Source of the DNA: Spirochaetia bacterium
GTDB lineage: Bacteria > Spirochaetota > Spirochaetia > Sphaerochaetales > Sphaerochaetaceae
Assembly: GCA_009929055.1 (NCBI GenBank)
Contig: SABI01000032.1
Location: 1-14,372 of the forward strand
DNA: 14,372 nucleotides
Direction of reading: 5' to 3'
Shown: positions 7,258-14,372 of the stretch, piece after piece
Numbering within the stretch: the first letter of the stretch is position 1
Layout: every line of letters starts with the position of its first letter
Translations under genes and position numbers: made by a program
The notes under the pieces: model-generated
The model's database searches: none
The model's input: only the letters and a program-made list of their open reading frames with translations
What the model was told of the DNA's origin: nothing

Positions 7258-9230
7258 GTGTATTTACTTTAGAGATGAAACTTCTCACAGCAATTGTCCT
7301 TGAAGAATATGCTACTGGGGTAAAAAAAGAGTTACTTCGATTGGGCGTCCTCGATTTTGTTGAAGTCGGAAAACTGACAAAAGACCAACATCTGAAATTA
7401 AGAGAGGGTAGTGAACATGCAGATGAAAGAGCATTAGATCTTCTTCATCAAATTGAATCGTTGTATCGACAAATACACACCCCACTTCCTCAATTAACAC
7501 AGGAAGATGTGCAAGAGGGAGAAGCCCTCGATATTCCTTCTAGTATTTCTTTTCTCTCCTCAATAAATAGGAGCCTCCTCAATCTAAGAGAAAACCAGAA
7601 GAGGAATAATCAAGAATCTCTTCGTTATCAAGAGATGATGCGCTATATAAAAGAGAAGAAGTTGGAGTATCTAGACTTTCATGTAGGTGTGTTAGACAAA
7701 GCTAAGGTGGAAACTCTTTCCAATCGTCTTAACAACAATGCTTCAGTCCTTATTCCAATAGAGGAAAAAGATACCTATCTACTTTGTACCTTTGCTCGAG
7801 ATAGATCTGCAATAGAGAGCCACTTAGAAGTTATCTCTTTCAAAGAAGAAGTCTCTCTCCTCTCTATTAATAAAATGATCGAATTAACCCATCATACACT
7901 CAATACCATTATTGAAGAGAAAAATAATGAGAATACCCATATCATCAATTCAATTAGTGAAACTATTAAAGAGAAGAGGGGGGAATTAGAAATTCTTTAT
8001 AAAGAAGTTCGATTATATCTCTTGTTAGGAGAAATTACTTCTCACTTTTCTCATACCCGTAATACAACTATTTTTTCTGGATGGGTTCCTAGTAATACAT
8101 CAGAGTTAGTTGAAAAACAGATTCAAAAAGTTACTAAGGGCAAATGTGTTATAGAGTTTGGTTCTAGTGAAGTGATGAATCGAAGAGAAGTTCCTGTTGC
8201 AATAGAGAACTCGCCAATACTTGCTCCATTTCAAAAGATTGTGAATAATTACTCAACACTAGAATATGGCTCAATTAATCCCACCATATTTGTCACCATA
8301 AGTTATCTAGCAATGTTTGGATTGATGTTTGCCGATGCAGGGCAAGGGGCTGTACTTCTATTACTTGGCCTCTATGGCCTTTATAAAGAGAAGAGGGGGA
8401 TGAAAGAGGGCTCTCTTTTAACATTTTCACTCCTACGCTTAATGATGTATTTAGGTGCTTCTAGTATCGTTTTTGGAGCAATATTTGGTTCCTACTTTGG
8501 CCTTCCACTATTGCCACCAATTTGGTTTGATTATCATAGTGCCGTTTTTAGCCATGGGGGAGGGTCTACTCGTGATGTCTATTCTATTTTAGGAATTACT
8601 ATCTACTTCGGAATTATCATCATCTATTTAGGACTCATTATTAATTGGATTAACTTATTAAAAAAGAAAGAATACCTTGCCTTCATATTTAGTAAAAATG
8701 GAATTATTGGGGCCTTCCTCTTCTCTATTGGAATCTATATAGGGCGTGCTTTTGTTTTATCTAATTATCAGACATTTCCTAATAATCCAATCATAATGTA
8801 TGGTATTGCTTTTGCAGTACTGCTTCTTTTCTTTAGGGTCCCTGTAGAACACTATGTTGCAAAGAGAGAGGGGAAAGAGGTTCATCATGGAAACATTCTC
8901 CTTGACTCATTTATGGAGTGGATTGTAATCCTCTTAGAAATATTCTCTGGCTACTTGGCTAACACCCTCTCTTTTATGCGTGTAGCTGGCTTAGGTATCG
9001 CCCACGTTGCCCTCATGAGTGCTTTTAGTGATATCGCAGACCTTACTGGTTCCGTTATTGGAAAAATACTCATATTCGTTGCTGGAAATGCACTAGTTAT
9101 AGCCCTAGAAGGGTTAAGTGCTGGTATTCAATCTCTCCGTCTTAATTATTATGAATTTTTCACCAAATTCTTTGTAGGAGATGGAAAACAATATAATCCC
9201 CTCTCTTTGCAATCAAAAACTGGTGAGTAA
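7254..9230 (+). CDS. atpI: V-type ATPase subunit I (membrane stator, ion half-channels)
   Basis: A 658-residue protein with a soluble, coiled-coil-rich N-terminal half (about 1-340), which would contact the E/H stalks. The C-terminal half (about 344-658) holds roughly eight membrane helices, beginning near IFVTISYLAMFGLMFADAGQ. This subunit provides the ion half-channels against the K ring. Two arginines expected to be functional are visible: R576 in NTLSFMRVAGLGIAH, and R629 in SAGIQSLRLNYYEFF near the conserved ALEGLSAG segment and the KFFVGDGKQYNPL tail. They correspond to the conserved arginine pair of the yeast and Thermus a/I subunits. Length is typical for the bacterial family (about 600-700). 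It starts at the ATGA overlap with C, preceded by GGGAG. Whether protons or sodium ions are moved cannot be decided from this protein alone. Confidence 0.95.
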   Translation: MSVFTLEMKLLTAIVLEEYATGVKKELLRLGVLDFVEVGKLTKDQHLKLREGSEHADERALDLLHQIESLYRQIHTPLPQLTQEDVQEGEALDIPSSISFLSSINRSLLNLRENQKRNNQESLRYQEMMRYIKEKKLEYLDFHVGVLDKAKVETLSNRLNNNASVLIPIEEKDTYLLCTFARDRSAIESHLEVISFKEEVSLLSINKMIELTHHTLNTIIEEKNNENTHIINSISETIKEKRGELEILYKEVRLYLLLGEITSHFSHTRNTTIFSGWVPSNTSELVEKQIQKVTKGKCVIEFGSSEVMNRREVPVAIENSPILAPFQKIVNNYSTLEYGSINPTIFVTISYLAMFGLMFADAGQGAVLLLLGLYGLYKEKRGMKEGSLLTFSLLRLMMYLGASSIVFGAIFGSYFGLPLLPPIWFDYHSAVFSHGGGSTRDVYSILGITIYFGIIIIYLGLIINWINLLKKKEYLAFIFSKNGIIGAFLFSIGIYIGRAFVLSNYQTFPNNPIIMYGIAFAVLLLFFRVPVEHYVAKREGKEVHHGNILLDSFMEWIVILLEIFSGYLANTLSFMRVAGLGIAHVALMSAFSDIADLTGSVIGKILIFVAGNALVIALEGLSAGIQSLRLNYYEFFTKFFVGDGKQYNPLSLQSKTGE

Positions 9231-9243
9231 ATATAGAAAATAG

Positions 9244-9261
9244 CACATATGTGTTAGGAGG
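9244..9261 (+). promoter_or_regulatory. Palindrome and strong ribosome binding site before subunit K
   Basis: A perfect 10-bp palindrome CACATATGTG (9244-9253) is followed by AGGAGG (9256-9261), the best Shine-Dalgarno sequence in the window, 7 nt before the GTG at 9269. This is the only true intergenic gap in the first half of the ATPase operon. The K ring needs several to about ten copies per enzyme, so a strong initiation site here would raise K synthesis over its neighbours. Confidence 0.6.
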
Positions 9262-9268
9262 AATAATC

Positions 9269-9619
9269 GTGAATGTTCATATGTTTAAAAGAAGAGTAAG
9301 AATCTCTTTAGTGGTCACCGTATTTATCATGTTGGTGAGTAGTGCAATATTTGCTACCCCACTAGGAGCAGCAGAAGCTACAGGAGAGCCAACAAATGCC
9401 TCTTCAAACCTCATGTGGGTTGTTATCTCAGCTGCGATTGCTTTTAGTTTTGGAGCAATAGCTGCAGGATATGCAATTAGCCATGTTGGTTCTGCTGCCA
9501 TGGGAGCAATGAGTGAAAAACCTGAAATTGGTTCTCAGGCCCTTATCTTTATTGCCCTCGCTGAAGGTCTAGTTGTTTTTGGGTTTATCACAGCCCTTAT
9601 GATCTTAGGTAAAGCATAA
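9269..9619 (+). CDS. atpK: V-type ATPase subunit K (c-ring proteolipid) with signal-peptide-like leader
   Basis: A 116-residue membrane protein. The two canonical hairpin helices run about residues 49-71 (LMWVVISAAIAFSFGAIAAG) and 88-114 (SQALIFIALAEGLVVFGFIT). The second carries the ion-binding glutamate E99, with Q90 three helical turns earlier, and they are joined by the polar SAAMGAMSEKPE loop. Several copies form the rotating ring. Unlike a minimal two-helix proteolipid, it starts with a basic stretch (FKRRVR) and a hydrophobic segment ending SSAIFA, about 35-45 extra residues that look like a cleavable signal peptide or a third helix. The GTG at 9269 was chosen because AGGAGG lies 7 nt upstream; the GTG at 9251 precedes that site, and the ATG at 9281 is too far from it. 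Ion type (H+ or Na+) is not decided. Confidence 0.92.
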   Translation: MNVHMFKRRVRISLVVTVFIMLVSSAIFATPLGAAEATGEPTNASSNLMWVVISAAIAFSFGAIAAGYAISHVGSAAMGAMSEKPEIGSQALIFIALAEGLVVFGFITALMILGKA

Positions 9620-9624
9620 TAGCT

Positions 9625-9927
9625 ATGCGTTATTTTGTCATTGGTGATGAAGATACTGTATTAGGATTTTCTCTTTCAGGAACACCTGGAATCATAGCAA
9701 CTACTAGAGAGTCTGCACAGGATGCCCTTCGGATTGCTTTGGAAGATAAGAATAATGCAATAATTATCATCACTATCGATGTGGCAGATCTAATAAGAGA
9801 AGAGGTAGACCGATACATCTTTAGTGAAACTTTTCCCTTAATTGTAGAAATCCCTAATCGTGCAAGTGGTGGGAAATCACGCGACTTAAGGAAATTAGTC
9901 AATGACGCTATAGGAGTGACTCTATGA
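9625..9927 (+). CDS. atpF: V-type ATPase subunit F (central shaft)
   Basis: A 100-residue soluble protein beginning MRYFVIGDEDTVLGFSLSG, the characteristic opening of the F family (NtpG in Enterococcus), with an alternating beta/alpha Rossmann-like pattern (IIIITIDVADLIREEV, then FPLIVEIPNR). Subunit F binds D in the central shaft and turns with it inside the A3B3 head. Length matches the family (about 100). The start lies 5 bp after the K stop with only a weak AGG upstream, so translation may depend on coupling to K. The 3' end overlaps the E gene as ATGA. Its place between K and E differs from the usual K-E-C-F order. Confidence 0.88.
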   Translation: MRYFVIGDEDTVLGFSLSGTPGIIATTRESAQDALRIALEDKNNAIIIITIDVADLIREEVDRYIFSETFPLIVEIPNRASGGKSRDLRKLVNDAIGVTL

Positions 9928-10529
9928 CAGACCATGCTTCCCTGTATGATGGAATTCTTGAGAGTGCCCAAGAAGAAGCTCAAGCAATCCTAAAAAAGGG
10001 TGAAAAAGAGGTAGCTGACCTTAATGGAAGCTATAAGAAAAAAATTGAAGAAGCAAAAAAGCATGAAAAAAACCTCCTAGACCAAAAGCTAAAGGAGATT
10101 CGTCTGATAAGAGAGAATCATATGAAAAATCTAGAACGCTCTTATCAGGGGGAAAAGATTAAAACTCTAAAGAAATATGCTCAAAAAGCACTTTTTGAGG
10201 AGATGGCTTCTCAAGTAGATACTGCTGCCTATAAACAAGCAGTTGTCTATTGGATTGCAGAAGGGGCAATAGCTTTAGAATCTGATAAAGTTAAAGTTGC
10301 CACTTCAGCTAAAGAAACCCTAAGTGACAAAGCGTTAGAAGAAGCAACAAGTATAGTGGAAAAGGTCGTTTCTCGTAAAGTGAAGATAGTAGCAGACCCT
10401 AATCCCCTTACAAATCAAGGTATTGTGGTCAGCACTATGGATGGTAAAATAGCCTATAATAATAGTGTAAATGTACGCTTTATACGACTTAAAGCAGAAT
10501 TTGAACGTGTATTAGAAGGATCAGTATGA
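9924..10529 (+). CDS. atpE: V-type ATPase subunit E (peripheral stalk)
   Basis: A 201-residue protein. Its N-terminal half (about 1-95) is a long charged helix (ILESAQEEAQAILKKGEKEV and similar repeats), which would form a coiled coil with H. The C-terminal half is the globular head that caps the A/B ring, ending in the family pattern NQGIVVSTMDGKIAYNNSVN followed by VRFIRLKAEFERVL. The peripheral stalk made by E and H resists the torque of the rotor. Length is typical (about 190-210). AGGAG lies 7 nt before the ATG, which overlaps the F stop; the 3' end overlaps the A gene as ATGA. Confidence 0.9.
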   Translation: MTDHASLYDGILESAQEEAQAILKKGEKEVADLNGSYKKKIEEAKKHEKNLLDQKLKEIRLIRENHMKNLERSYQGEKIKTLKKYAQKALFEEMASQVDTAAYKQAVVYWIAEGAIALESDKVKVATSAKETLSDKALEEATSIVEKVVSRKVKIVADPNPLTNQGIVVSTMDGKIAYNNSVNVRFIRLKAEFERVLEGSV

Positions 10530-12316
10530 GTGATAAAATAATTGGACAAATTGGGAGAGTAAATGGCCCTGTTATCCAAGTCAGAGGAATAAAAGAAGCT
10601 TCAATGATGGAACTTGTCTATGTTGGAGAAGAGCGCCTTATTGGAGAATTAGTAAAACTTGATGGAGTAACTGCTACTGTACAAGTTTATGAAGACACAA
10701 CTGGACTCACCCCTGGAGAAAATGTATATGGCTCTTCTCTACCATTGTCAGTAGAACTTGGTCCTGGACTCATTGGCTCTATTTATGATGGTATCCAACG
10801 TCCTCTTACCCGACTCAAAGCCCTCTCTGGCGATACTATTGGGAGAGGAATTTTCTCTCCTGCCCTTTTAAGAAGCACCCTTTGGCACTTTATCCCCACC
10901 CTTAAAAAGGGGGAAGAAGTTCATATTGGCCAAGTTGTGGGAACAGTACAAGAGACAAGCCATGTTAACCATAAGATATTAGTTCCCATCTCTCTCTCAA
11001 CAGAAAAAGAGATTTTTACTGTTGTCTCAATTATTAAAGAGGGCGATTATACAGTAGAAGAGACTATTGCCACCCTTCAAGATGAAAATGGGAAAGAACA
11101 TACCATTACAATGATGCATACGTGGTCTATTCGTAAAGCTCGACCAGTAAAAGAGAGAAAACCTTTGTCTGTTCCCCTTATTACAGGACAACGAGTTATT
11201 GACATGTTATTTCCTTTAGCAAAAGGGGGCACTGTTGCCATTCCTGGTGGGTTTGGTACCGGAAAAACAATGACTCAACATGCTATTGCCAGATGGTGTG
11301 ACGCAGATATCATTGTCTATATAGGATGTGGAGAAAGAGGCAATGAGATGACCGATGTATTAAGAGAATTTCCACGATTGATTGACCCTCATACAGGGAA
11401 ATCTCTTATGGAAAGGACTATTCTTATTGCAAACACTTCAAATATGCCAGTAAGTGCACGAGAAGCAAGTATCTACACAGGAGTCACTTTAGCTGAGTAT
11501 TATCGTGATCAAGGGTTCCACGTAGCAATTATGGCAGACAGTACTAGTAGATGGGCTGAAGCCTTGAGAGAGTTAAGTGGAAGAATGGAAGAGATGCCAG
11601 CAGAAGAGGGCTTTCCTGCCTACCTACCAACTCGTATAGCAGAGTTTTATGAGAGAGCTGGAAGAATGAGAACCCTACATGATGAAGAAGGTTCTGTTTC
11701 AATTATTGGAGCCGTCTCTCCCCCTGGAGGAGACTTTTCTGAACCAGTTACTCAACATACCAAACGCTTTGTTCGTTGCTTTTGGGGGTTAGACCGAGCC
11801 CTTGCATCAGCAAGACACTATCCTGCCATAAGTTGGCTTGAATCCTATAGCGAGTATGTTGATGAAGTAGCCCCTTGGTGGGGTCAAAAAGGGGATGGTG
11901 ATTGGAAACAAAGTCGACTTGAAATCATGAACTTATTACAAAAAGAGGTTCGACTTCAACAGATAGTAAAACTTGTAGGACCCGATGCCCTTCCAGATAG
12001 CCAAAACTTTATTTTAGAAGTATGTAATGTATTTAAGAGTGGATTTCTACAACAAAATGCCTTTGACGAAACAGACCGGTATAGTTCCGTTGAGAAACAA
12101 CTTGGGATGCTCCATGTCATTCTCACCTATTGGAATCTAGGATCTGCTGCAATTGCTAAAGGACTTCCTCTCGTGAGAATAAAAAGGATGAAGGTCGTAA
12201 GCGAAATTTTACAGATGAGATTAAAAGTCACCGATGATAATCTTGAAGAACTCGATAAAATTATCGTACGCCTTGAGAGACAAATTAGTCGACTTGGAGA
12301 GATGTATGAAACATAA
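10526..12316 (+). CDS. atpA: V-type ATPase catalytic subunit A
   Basis: A 596-residue catalytic subunit; three copies alternate with B and hydrolyse or make ATP. The Walker A loop GGFGTGKT lies at residues 241-248 (K247, T248), the catalytic glutamate is E270 in GCGERGNEM, and the Walker B/adenine region IMADSTSRWAEALRE is at about 335-349. After it come GFPAYLPTRIAEFYERAGR and an SPPGGDFSEPVT loop, all highly conserved. The A-specific insertion (about 115-205, including HTWSIRKARPVKERKPL) separates it from F-type beta subunits. Length is usual (about 580-600). GAAGGA lies 5 nt before the ATG, which overlaps the E stop. The last 11 bp overlap the B start. No key residue is missing, so the enzyme should be active. 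Direction (synthesis or hydrolysis) cannot be told from sequence. Confidence 0.98.
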   Translation: MSDKIIGQIGRVNGPVIQVRGIKEASMMELVYVGEERLIGELVKLDGVTATVQVYEDTTGLTPGENVYGSSLPLSVELGPGLIGSIYDGIQRPLTRLKALSGDTIGRGIFSPALLRSTLWHFIPTLKKGEEVHIGQVVGTVQETSHVNHKILVPISLSTEKEIFTVVSIIKEGDYTVEETIATLQDENGKEHTITMMHTWSIRKARPVKERKPLSVPLITGQRVIDMLFPLAKGGTVAIPGGFGTGKTMTQHAIARWCDADIIVYIGCGERGNEMTDVLREFPRLIDPHTGKSLMERTILIANTSNMPVSAREASIYTGVTLAEYYRDQGFHVAIMADSTSRWAEALRELSGRMEEMPAEEGFPAYLPTRIAEFYERAGRMRTLHDEEGSVSIIGAVSPPGGDFSEPVTQHTKRFVRCFWGLDRALASARHYPAISWLESYSEYVDEVAPWWGQKGDGDWKQSRLEIMNLLQKEVRLQQIVKLVGPDALPDSQNFILEVCNVFKSGFLQQNAFDETDRYSSVEKQLGMLHVILTYWNLGSAAIAKGLPLVRIKRMKVVSEILQMRLKVTDDNLEELDKIIVRLERQISRLGEMYET

Positions 12317-13727
12317 TATTGAGATGAATGAGATTGAAAAATCTCTCTTAAAAGGGAGAGAATATATTGGGGCTTCAAAGATTGAAGGGCCATTAGTCTA
12401 CATGAGAAATACCCACCCCGTTGGATTTGGAGAATTTGTTGAAATCATTGACTCAACTGGTGGTATGAGGACAGGACAAGTTCTCGACACAAGTGATGAT
12501 GTCGTAGTTGTTCAACTCTTTGAAGGAACAGATGGCCTTAACCTTCCCACCACCCGTATGAGATTTATGGGTGAACCTTTTACATTAAATGTTTCAAAAG
12601 GGATGCTTGGAAAGGTAATGAATGGATTAGGTAAGAGTATTAATGATTCTCCTCTTCCTCATGGAGAGGCAGAATTAAACATTAATGGACTGCCAATAAA
12701 TCCCACTAGCCGAGAATATCCTCAAGATTTTATTCAAACTGGAGTTTCAGTTATTGATGGACTTACTACCCTCATTCAAGGGCAGAAACTTCCCATATTT
12801 AGTGGAAATGGCCTCCCTCACAACCAATTAGCTTCTCAAATTGCTCGTCAAGCAAAAGTTTTAAAAGGGGAGAGTGACTTCTCAATTGTCTTTGCAGCGA
12901 TGGGGGTTAAACATGATGTAGCTCGTTATTTTATTGACAGCTTCGAGTCTTCAGGGGTTCTCGATAACGTTGCCCTTTTTCTCTCCCTTGCAGATGACCC
13001 TTCGATTGAAAGAACTATTACCCCACGTAGTGCCCTCACATTAGCTGAACATCTAGCTTTTACCCACAACAAACAAGTATTGGTAATAATGACTGATATG
13101 ACCAACTACTGCGAATCTCTACGAGAGATATCAACCCTCAGGGGAGAAATTCCTTCTCGTAAAGGGTATCCTGGGTACCTTTATTCTAACCTAGCCGAAC
13201 TCTATGAAAGAAGTGGAAAGATTATGGGTAGGGGGGGAAGTATTACCCAATTACCTATCCTTACTATGCCTAATGATGATATCTCTCACCCCATACCAGA
13301 CCTCACAGGATACATCACAGAGGGTCAAATCGTATTTGACCGAGAGATGTATGCAAAAGGAATATACCCTCCAATAAATGGACTCCCAAGCCTGTCTAGA
13401 CTTATGAAAGATGGAATAGGAGAGGGGATGACCCGCTCAGATCACCCTCATCTTGCAAACCAACTTTTTGCCTCTTACTCCCATGTAAAAGATGTAAGAA
13501 ACCTAGCTTCTGTTATTGGGGAAGAGGAGCTCACAAGTTTAGACCACCAATACCTCGATTTTGGAACTATGTTTGAACAAAAATTTGTTTCTCAGTCGTA
13601 TGATGAAAATAGAAGTATCGATCAAACCCTCGATATCGGATGGAAAGCATTATCTACTCTTCCTCCTGAAGAGTTACAAAGGGTAACAGAAGAAGAACTT
13701 AATGCCCACTATGGAGAGAATAGATGA
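12306..13727 (+). CDS. atpB: V-type ATPase regulatory subunit B
   Basis: A 473-residue non-catalytic nucleotide-binding subunit that alternates with A in the head. The degenerate P-loop region LPIFSGNGLPHNQLASQIAR (I164-F165-S166-G167 onwards) lacks the Walker lysine, as is normal for B. The arginine that reaches into the A site is R302 in LAELYERSGKI, followed by GSITQLPILTMPNDDISHPI and PPINGLPSLSRLMKDGIGEG, both typical. The frame is open upstream to 12234, but that longer start would lie deep inside A. The ATG at 12306 (MKHNIEMNEIEK) with GGAGAG 4 nt upstream gives the usual N-terminus and overlaps A by 11 bp. ATG 12324 is a weaker alternative. The 3' end overlaps D as ATGA. A run of seven G (13231-13237) lies in frame. 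Confidence 0.97.
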   Translation: MKHNIEMNEIEKSLLKGREYIGASKIEGPLVYMRNTHPVGFGEFVEIIDSTGGMRTGQVLDTSDDVVVVQLFEGTDGLNLPTTRMRFMGEPFTLNVSKGMLGKVMNGLGKSINDSPLPHGEAELNINGLPINPTSREYPQDFIQTGVSVIDGLTTLIQGQKLPIFSGNGLPHNQLASQIARQAKVLKGESDFSIVFAAMGVKHDVARYFIDSFESSGVLDNVALFLSLADDPSIERTITPRSALTLAEHLAFTHNKQVLVIMTDMTNYCESLREISTLRGEIPSRKGYPGYLYSNLAELYERSGKIMGRGGSITQLPILTMPNDDISHPIPDLTGYITEGQIVFDREMYAKGIYPPINGLPSLSRLMKDGIGEGMTRSDHPHLANQLFASYSHVKDVRNLASVIGEEELTSLDHQYLDFGTMFEQKFVSQSYDENRSIDQTLDIGWKALSTLPPEELQRVTEEELNAHYGENR

Positions 13728-14353
13728 GTCGAACGATCGCACCAACACGATCTAATGTCCTCAAATTAAAAGATGATCTTGCCTTTGCTAATTTAGGGTA
13801 TGAACTTCTTGATCAAAAAAGGTCAATTCTTGTAGTAGAACTATTAACCTTAGTTGACCAAGCTGTTGATTATCAAGAGAGGGTAGATCAAGCCCTTTTA
13901 AAAGCAAGTGAATCTATTCAACACTCTGTCATGCAAATGGGGAGATTAAAAGTTGCCAATGTATTTCCTTCAGTAACGATTACCTCCTCAATCGAACTCA
14001 CTACAAGAAAAGTAATGGGGGTGAGATTGCCTAAAGTCCAAACTCATTTTGTAGAGGGGGGGCCTTATTTCAGTCCAGAGGGGACAACTTTGCAAGTAGA
14101 AGATACTTTAGAAGCCTATAGGGAAGCTTTGGAATTAATGGGGCACCTAAGTGAATTAAAAATTTCTATTATGCGATTAGCTCGAGAAGTAAAAAAAAGC
14201 ATCAGAAAAGTAAATGCCCTTGAAAAGATTGTTATTCCTCGCCTTAAAGAGGATTTAGCATATACAAGTAACCGTATTGAAGAGATTGAGAGAGAAGGTT
14301 TTATTTTGTTAAAACAAATCAAGAAGCGACTTGAACAAAATAGTAGAGTCTAA
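13724..14353 (+). CDS. atpD: V-type ATPase subunit D (central shaft)
   Basis: A 209-residue protein that forms the long coiled-coil axle in the centre of the A3B3 head, with F bound to it and C below. The N-terminal helix carries the family signature (IAPTRSNVLKLKDDLAFANL, then GYELLDQKRSILVVEL), and the C-terminal helix (about 164-203, ALEKIVIPRLKEDLAYTSNR onwards) is its antiparallel partner. The middle (about 85-130) is the less conserved globular part. Length is typical (about 200-215). GGAGA lies shortly before the ATG, which overlaps the B stop. A run of seven G (14056-14062) is in frame. This is the last of the nine subunits, so the set is complete. Confidence 0.95.
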   Translation: MSRTIAPTRSNVLKLKDDLAFANLGYELLDQKRSILVVELLTLVDQAVDYQERVDQALLKASESIQHSVMQMGRLKVANVFPSVTITSSIELTTRKVMGVRLPKVQTHFVEGGPYFSPEGTTLQVEDTLEAYREALELMGHLSELKISIMRLAREVKKSIRKVNALEKIVIPRLKEDLAYTSNRIEEIEREGFILLKQIKKRLEQNSRV

Positions 14354-14361
14354 AGGGAGGG
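14354..14361 (+). promoter_or_regulatory. Ribosome binding site of a downstream gene outside the window
   Basis: AGGGAGGG directly follows the D stop codon, with 11 more bases before the window ends in TATAT. The spacing suits a start codon at or just past the edge, so at least one more gene probably belongs to this operon. No terminator is seen after D. Confidence 0.55.
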
Positions 14362-14372
14362 ATACACTATAT

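Noticed and set aside
9251..9268. GTG 9251 as the start of subunit K
   Set aside because: The ribosome binding site AGGAGG lies downstream of it and points to GTG 9269.
12234..12305. Longer N-terminus for subunit B
   Set aside because: It would overlap the A gene by 83 bp. Family length and the ribosome binding site favour 12306.
1..14372. CRISPR arrays, tRNA or rRNA genes, insertion sequences
   Set aside because: I saw no regularly spaced repeats, no tRNA-like cloverleaf, no rRNA core motifs, and no transposase or terminal inverted repeats.

Overview
The window is AT-rich DNA from a bacterium that appears to have an outer membrane. Three blocks are visible: (1) the 5' part of a leftward gene for a galactitol-type PTS permease IIC subunit (1-1145, running off the left edge); (2) after a divergent intergenic region of about 580 bp, a rightward pair encoding a periplasmic pilus-type chaperone and a large outer-membrane usher (1728-5810); (3) a complete rightward nine-gene V/A-type (rotary) ATPase operon in the order H-C-I-K-F-E-A-B-D (5852-14353). 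A strong ribosome binding site at the right edge suggests that the operon continues.

Host: a V/A-type ATPase together with an outer-membrane usher, a PTS permease and low GC fits a spirochaete best. This is an inference from gene content, not a proven assignment. No rRNA, tRNA or taxonomic marker gene lies in the window.

How the genes work together: the IIC protein would be the membrane channel of a sugar-alcohol phosphotransferase system, with IIA and IIB presumably outside the window. The chaperone and usher look like a chaperone-usher export machine of the alternative (CS1/alpha-like) type. No pilin or adhesin gene is next to them, and the usher is unusual: it begins with a membrane anchor and a very acidic linker, and ends with an extra beta-sandwich-like domain and tail. 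In the ATPase, A and B form the catalytic head, D and F the central shaft, C the socket on the K ring, E and H the peripheral stalks, and I the ion channel half. Most ATPase genes overlap by 4-11 bp, so they are probably translationally coupled. K is the exception: it follows a short gap with a palindrome and a perfect Shine-Dalgarno sequence.

The intergenic region 1146-1727 holds a consensus sigma-70-like promoter (TTGACA-N17-TATTAT) for the chaperone-usher pair, a weaker -10 for the permease, a nested inverted repeat (1321-1389) and a cluster of TGACA/TGTCA motifs. A second promoter-like sequence ends just at the start codon of the first ATPase gene, which has no Shine-Dalgarno sequence, so that message may be leaderless.
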